Shown: in pieces, positions 60,802 through 64,000 of the stretch
Position numbering within the stretch: position 1 is the stretch's first letter
Layout of the letters: the number at the start of each line of letters is the position of its first letter
Notes under the pieces: generated by a model
The model's database searches: none
Seen by the model: only the letters and a program-made list of their open reading frames with translations
Told to the model about the DNA's origin: nothing
DNA from: Imhoffiella fuscus
GTDB taxonomy: Bacteria > Pseudomonadota > Gammaproteobacteria > Chromatiales > Chromatiaceae
NCBI RefSeq assembly: GCF_042682685.1
Contig: NZ_JBHUHX010000062.1
Coordinates: forward strand, 1-64,000
Length of the DNA stretch: 64,000 nt
Reading direction: 5' to 3'
Program-made: the position numbers and the translations under genes

Positions 60802-62568
60802 ATGCCTATGCTTGTCTTATCGCGCGACCTTCGGCCGCCTTACCTCACCTGGCCCTTTCTCGCCCTGGCGGTGCTCTTCGTCTCCCTGGCGGTGATCGGC
60901 GGCTTTCGGAGCTACACGCCGACCCCCTTCTGGGATTCCTGGGGCATCTACCAGTTCGTCGAGAAGGTCTCCACCGGCGATCTGTCCGCCTGGTGGGCGC
61001 TGCACAACGAGCATCGCATCCTGCTCACCCGCGTTCTGCAGTGGCTGGACATCCGGCTCTTCGACGGCTCCATGGTCTTTCTGGTGGCGATCAACTACGC
61101 CATGGCGAGCGCGATCTGTCTGCTCTTTCTGCGCGCGCTCGCGGATGCCGTCCCCGTTGGCAAATCGTCTGGCATGCGACTGATCCTCGCCTGCCTGATC
61201 TGCGCGCTGAGCTTTTCGTGGCTGCAGATGGAGAACTTCACCTGGGACTACCAGAGCCAGTTTTTCGGCGCACAGCTCTTTCCGCTGCTCGGGTTCTATG
61301 CGCTCTATCGTGCGCGTCGCGTCTCGCCGTTCGGCGACGGCCCGTTCATCGCCGCCGTTCTCGCCGGCATCCTCAGCGTGGGCACCATGGCGAACGGTAT
61401 CCTGGCGCTTCCCGCCTTCGCCGTCCTGGCCTGGATCTATGGCGCCGGCCGGGTCCGGGTCGGCGCGCTCGTCGCGGTGTCGATCCTCATGGCCGGACTC
61501 TATCTGCTCGGCTACCACACGCCCGGCGGACAGCACTCCTCGCTGTTCGCCGCCCTGATCGAGCATCCCGTCCTGCTGGCGAATCACACGCTCATCTACC
61601 TGGGCGGACCGATCTACCATCTGCTTGGCATGCGCCACTCCGGGCTCGCCCTGGTCGTCGGGCTGTTCGTGGTCCTGAGCGCGCTGTTTCTGGCGGTCCG
61701 ATCGCTGCGCGATCCGCGCCAGCATGCGCTCGAACTGGCGCTACTCGCCTTCGTCGCCTATGTGATCGGAACGGCGCTCATCACCTCCGCAGGTCGCATC
61801 CATTTCTTTGAGGATCGGCCTTATCTGCCAAGCCGCTATATGACTCCAGTCCTGATGGCCTGGTCGGCCTTGCTGATCGCCTTCGCCGCTCGGTTCGCTC
61901 ACCGACTCGACGATCGGCGTCTGCGTCCGATCATGGTCGGGGCCGCGTTGGCGCTTCTGCTCTTGCTGACGCCCTTCCAATTTCTTGCATTGCAGACGCA
62001 TGACGACAGGATCTTCCTGCAGTATGCGTCGGATCTCTGGGCACCGACGTCGCACGAGGAGCAGAACTTTTCACGCTCGATCACCGCGCTGGCATTGGAA
62101 CTGGGCGTTCAGGATTCGGCGCGGATTACCGCGACCTTTCCGGAGGTCGATATGGCGCTGGCCTTGGCGCGTCCGGCGATCGCGCACGGTTGGTCGGCGT
62201 TCGGCGATCCACTGCTCGCGGACGCGGGTGCCCGGCTCGGCACCCGCATCGGCGAGGTTCCGGGGCGCGTCTGTCTCGGACATCTGGACGGGATCGCTCC
62301 GGTCGACGGCGATGCGCGCTATCTCCGCTTCTCGGGTTGGATCTATGCGCGACACGACACGTCGGTTCCGAGGTCCGTCCTGCTCGTCGGCCGTGACCGT
62401 CGGATTCTCGGCTATGCCCTGACCGGTCGGCCGCGCCCGGACGTCGAGCGCGCCGTCGGCGGGGCTGCGGCGCTGTCCGGCTTCGAGGGGTTTCTACCGG
62501 CCGGGTCGTCGTATGCAAAGGCGCTGCTCGTCGGGTCGGATCCCGATTGCCGCCTGACGCTGCCCTGA
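60802..62568 (+). CDS. Polytopic membrane protein, possible GT-C type glycosyltransferase
   Basis: This 588-residue protein has about ten to twelve hydrophobic segments in its first 400 residues and a hydrophilic C-terminal domain of about 185 residues. The first extracytoplasmic loop contains FWDSWGIYQF, with acidic residues of the kind used by GT-C glycosyltransferases, and a later loop reads RPYLPSRYMTPVL. I cannot name a family with certainty. A role in attaching or transferring a sugar at the outer face of the membrane is a guess. Confidence 0.6.
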   Translation: MPMLVLSRDLRPPYLTWPFLALAVLFVSLAVIGGFRSYTPTPFWDSWGIYQFVEKVSTGDLSAWWALHNEHRILLTRVLQWLDIRLFDGSMVFLVAINYAMASAICLLFLRALADAVPVGKSSGMRLILACLICALSFSWLQMENFTWDYQSQFFGAQLFPLLGFYALYRARRVSPFGDGPFIAAVLAGILSVGTMANGILALPAFAVLAWIYGAGRVRVGALVAVSILMAGLYLLGYHTPGGQHSSLFAALIEHPVLLANHTLIYLGGPIYHLLGMRHSGLALVVGLFVVLSALFLAVRSLRDPRQHALELALLAFVAYVIGTALITSAGRIHFFEDRPYLPSRYMTPVLMAWSALLIAFAARFAHRLDDRRLRPIMVGAALALLLLLTPFQFLALQTHDDRIFLQYASDLWAPTSHEEQNFSRSITALALELGVQDSARITATFPEVDMALALARPAIAHGWSAFGDPLLADAGARLGTRIGEVPGRVCLGHLDGIAPVDGDARYLRFSGWIYARHDTSVPRSVLLVGRDRRILGYALTGRPRPDVERAVGGAAALSGFEGFLPAGSSYAKALLVGSDPDCRLTLP

Positions 62569-62672
62569 TCGGTCACGCCGGTTCGCCAAGCCGGCCGCTT
62601 TGCGGCGGCGCTCTGGATCTCCCTGCGCGGGGCGGGCAGTATGTCCGCCCGACTCGATAAAGACTCCTCTCG

Positions 62673-63626
62673 ATGCACAGCTTGCTTTCCAATCTCGATT
62701 TCGCGCTCTCCGTCACAGGCCCCATCATGCTCGTCCTCGCGCTGGGGGTCTGGCTCACGCGGCGCGGTCTGCTGACGGACGCCTTCGCCGATGTCGGGTC
62801 CAGGCTGGTCTTCAACGTGACCCTGCCGATCCTGCTCTTCATCACCATCAGTCAGACGCATTACACCCAGGCGGCGAATCTGCGCTTGCTGGCGGTGGGT
62901 TTGATGGGGACGCTGGCGAGCTATCTGCTTTTCGAACTGGTCGCGGCGGCGACGGTGGAGCCGCGACGGGATCGGGGCGTGGTGGTGCAGGGCGCCTTTC
63001 GCGCCAACATGGGCATCGTGGGATTGGCCTATTGCGTCAACGCCTATGGTGACGTGGCGATGGCGACGGCCGCGCTCTATCTCGGCGTGGTCACGCTCTT
63101 CTTCAACGTGCTCGCGGTCGTCACGCTCAACCGCTCGCTCAGCGAGCATCGGTCGCTCGTGCCCATCCTCAAGGACATTGCCCGCAATCCGCTGATCATC
63201 GCCATCCTCTCGGCGTTGCCCTTCGCCTATTTCGAGGTGCGGCTGCCGGATCTGCTGCTGCAGACGGGCGAGTATTTCGCCCAGATGACCCTGCCGCTCG
63301 CCCTGCTCTGCACCGGCGGATCCATGAGCCTGCGGGCGCTGCACCTGGATTCGCGCAACGCCCTCATCGGCGCCTTCGGCAAGGTGGTCGTCACGCCGCT
63401 GGTGGTGACCGGGATGGGTTATCTGGTTGGATTGCGGGGCATGGAACTCGGCATCCTCTTCCTCATGTCATCGGCGCCGACCGCTGCCGCCAGCTATGTG
63501 ATGGCGCGCGCCATGGGCGGCAACGCCGCGCTCGCAGCCAACATCATCGTGCTGAGCACCATCGGTTCCATCGTCTTCACCAGCCTGGGTATTACCCTGC
63601 TCCATACGTTCGGGGTCATCCGGTAA
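62673..63626 (+). CDS. AEC family (auxin efflux carrier-like) transporter
   Basis: This 317-residue permease with about ten membrane segments is of the AEC/PIN-like family (Mem_trans). Typical features are FNVTLPILLFITISQT near the N-terminus, a central hydrophilic loop region around residues 150-170, and LFLMSSAPTAAASYVMARAM near the end. Bacterial members export carboxylates such as malate or malonate; the substrate here is unknown. Its last 11 bp overlap the end of pqqE on the other strand. Confidence 0.85.
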   Translation: MHSLLSNLDFALSVTGPIMLVLALGVWLTRRGLLTDAFADVGSRLVFNVTLPILLFITISQTHYTQAANLRLLAVGLMGTLASYLLFELVAAATVEPRRDRGVVVQGAFRANMGIVGLAYCVNAYGDVAMATAALYLGVVTLFFNVLAVVTLNRSLSEHRSLVPILKDIARNPLIIAILSALPFAYFEVRLPDLLLQTGEYFAQMTLPLALLCTGGSMSLRALHLDSRNALIGAFGKVVVTPLVVTGMGYLVGLRGMELGILFLMSSAPTAAASYVMARAMGGNAALAANIIVLSTIGSIVFTSLGITLLHTFGVIR

Positions 63627-64000
63627 CGATCGTTCGGTCGACGTGCCTGGTTGGTGCGGCGCCGGTCTCCAGCAGACCCATGTGGCGCTTGGAGTTGCGC
63701 ATGTTGCGGAAGATGAGCGGGGTCTCCGGCTGGGCGGTCTGCTCGGTCGCGCTCTGGACCTGACGGCGCAGTTCCGCGTGGTGCGGCGACTTGGAACAGA
63801 CCGGGTCGGCGTTGGCGGCATCGCCGGTGAGCAGATAGGCCTGGCAGCGACAGCCGCTGTAATCCTTGGTCTTCTCGTCGCAGGAACGGCAGGGCTCCTT
63901 CATCCAGCCGTAGCCGCGAAAACGGTTGAAGTCGGGCGAGTCGTTCCAGATCCAGTCGAGGTCGTGATCGCGGACGTTGGGAAAGCTCAGTTCCGGCAGC
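63616..64000 (-). CDS. pqqE: PQQ biosynthesis radical SAM protein PqqE, C-terminal part
   Basis: Only the last 127 or so residues lie in the window; the gene continues past 64000. The visible part reads FPNVRDHDLDWIWNDSPDFN, then WMKEPCRSCDEKTKDYSGCR and QAYLLTGDAANADPVC, with the cysteines that bind the auxiliary iron-sulfur clusters of PqqE. PqqE, with PqqD, crosslinks Glu and Tyr of the PqqA peptide to begin PQQ synthesis. It lies 6 kb from xoxF, whose product needs PQQ. Confidence 0.9.
   Translation of the reverse strand, partial: LPELSFPNVRDHDLDWIWNDSPDFNRFRGYGWMKEPCRSCDEKTKDYSGCRCQAYLLTGDAANADPVCSKSPHHAELRRQVQSATEQTAQPETPLIFRNMRNSKRHMGLLETGAAPTRHVDRTIVTG

Overview
The window looks like chromosomal DNA of a high-GC gammaproteobacterium, most likely a purple sulfur bacterium (Chromatiales). 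This is inferred from protein types and gene neighbourhoods: hslV-hslU-DUF971-ubiE-ubiJ-ubiB, a RelA-type ppGpp synthase, bacteriohemerythrin, the gammaproteobacterial VWA/Bat operon, and a lanthanide-type PQQ alcohol dehydrogenase. No database search was possible. Most of the window is densely coding with many 4-30 bp overlaps. I found no tRNA, rRNA or CRISPR array.

Layout. 1-225: the frameshifted tail of an unrecognised gene. 395-7428: a seven-to-eight kb envelope operon (DUF58, DUF4381, two VWA proteins, a TPR protein with a long charged tail, BatD) without moxR at its start. 7551-12397: MtgA, a DUF4124 protein, DAHP synthase, a histidine phosphatase, two small unknowns, bacteriohemerythrin. 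12411-13368: decayed remains of a succinate dehydrogenase/fumarate reductase operon. A perfect FNR-type site at 13426-13439 with a -10-like hexamer points at a PilZ gene. 14259-22052: a sugar/choline-kinase-like protein, relA, DUF1015, a Sel1-type protein, and topB broken by one frameshift.

22095-34483 is a surface-glycan island: a GT2-GT4 fusion, a 1287-residue protein carrying an LmbE-like domain, two GT2 domains and a WbsX domain, a GT4 enzyme, a free-standing WbsX protein, a Wzm/Wzt ABC exporter pair, and a cyclic-nucleotide/rhodanese protein. 34619-40156 is the minus-strand ubiquinone/HslVU operon. 40325-42470 is a patch of foreign and broken DNA: relics of a TRAP permease and an FAD oxidoreductase joined head-on, followed by what looks like a single integron gene cassette (core site, HNH nuclease gene, attC).

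42622-47168 encodes betaine/proline uptake (ProV, ProW, ProX) plus a porin, with an intrinsic terminator between proW and proX. Then come an Aer-like chemoreceptor and a membrane-anchored TIR protein. 50121-57212 is a xox operon: XoxF with an unusual insertion, cytochrome XoxG, XoxJ, a CXXCW protein, followed by a PAP2 phosphatase and AsnB. 57816-63626 holds proline iminopeptidase, a CLC channel, a polytopic membrane protein and an AEC transporter. The window ends inside pqqE, so PQQ synthesis is encoded close to the PQQ enzyme that needs it.

The least conventional items are the HNH cassette, the palindromic repeat that has become the signal peptide of the TPR protein, the FNR-controlled PilZ gene beside a respiratory-enzyme graveyard, the TM-TIR protein, and the XoxF insertion.
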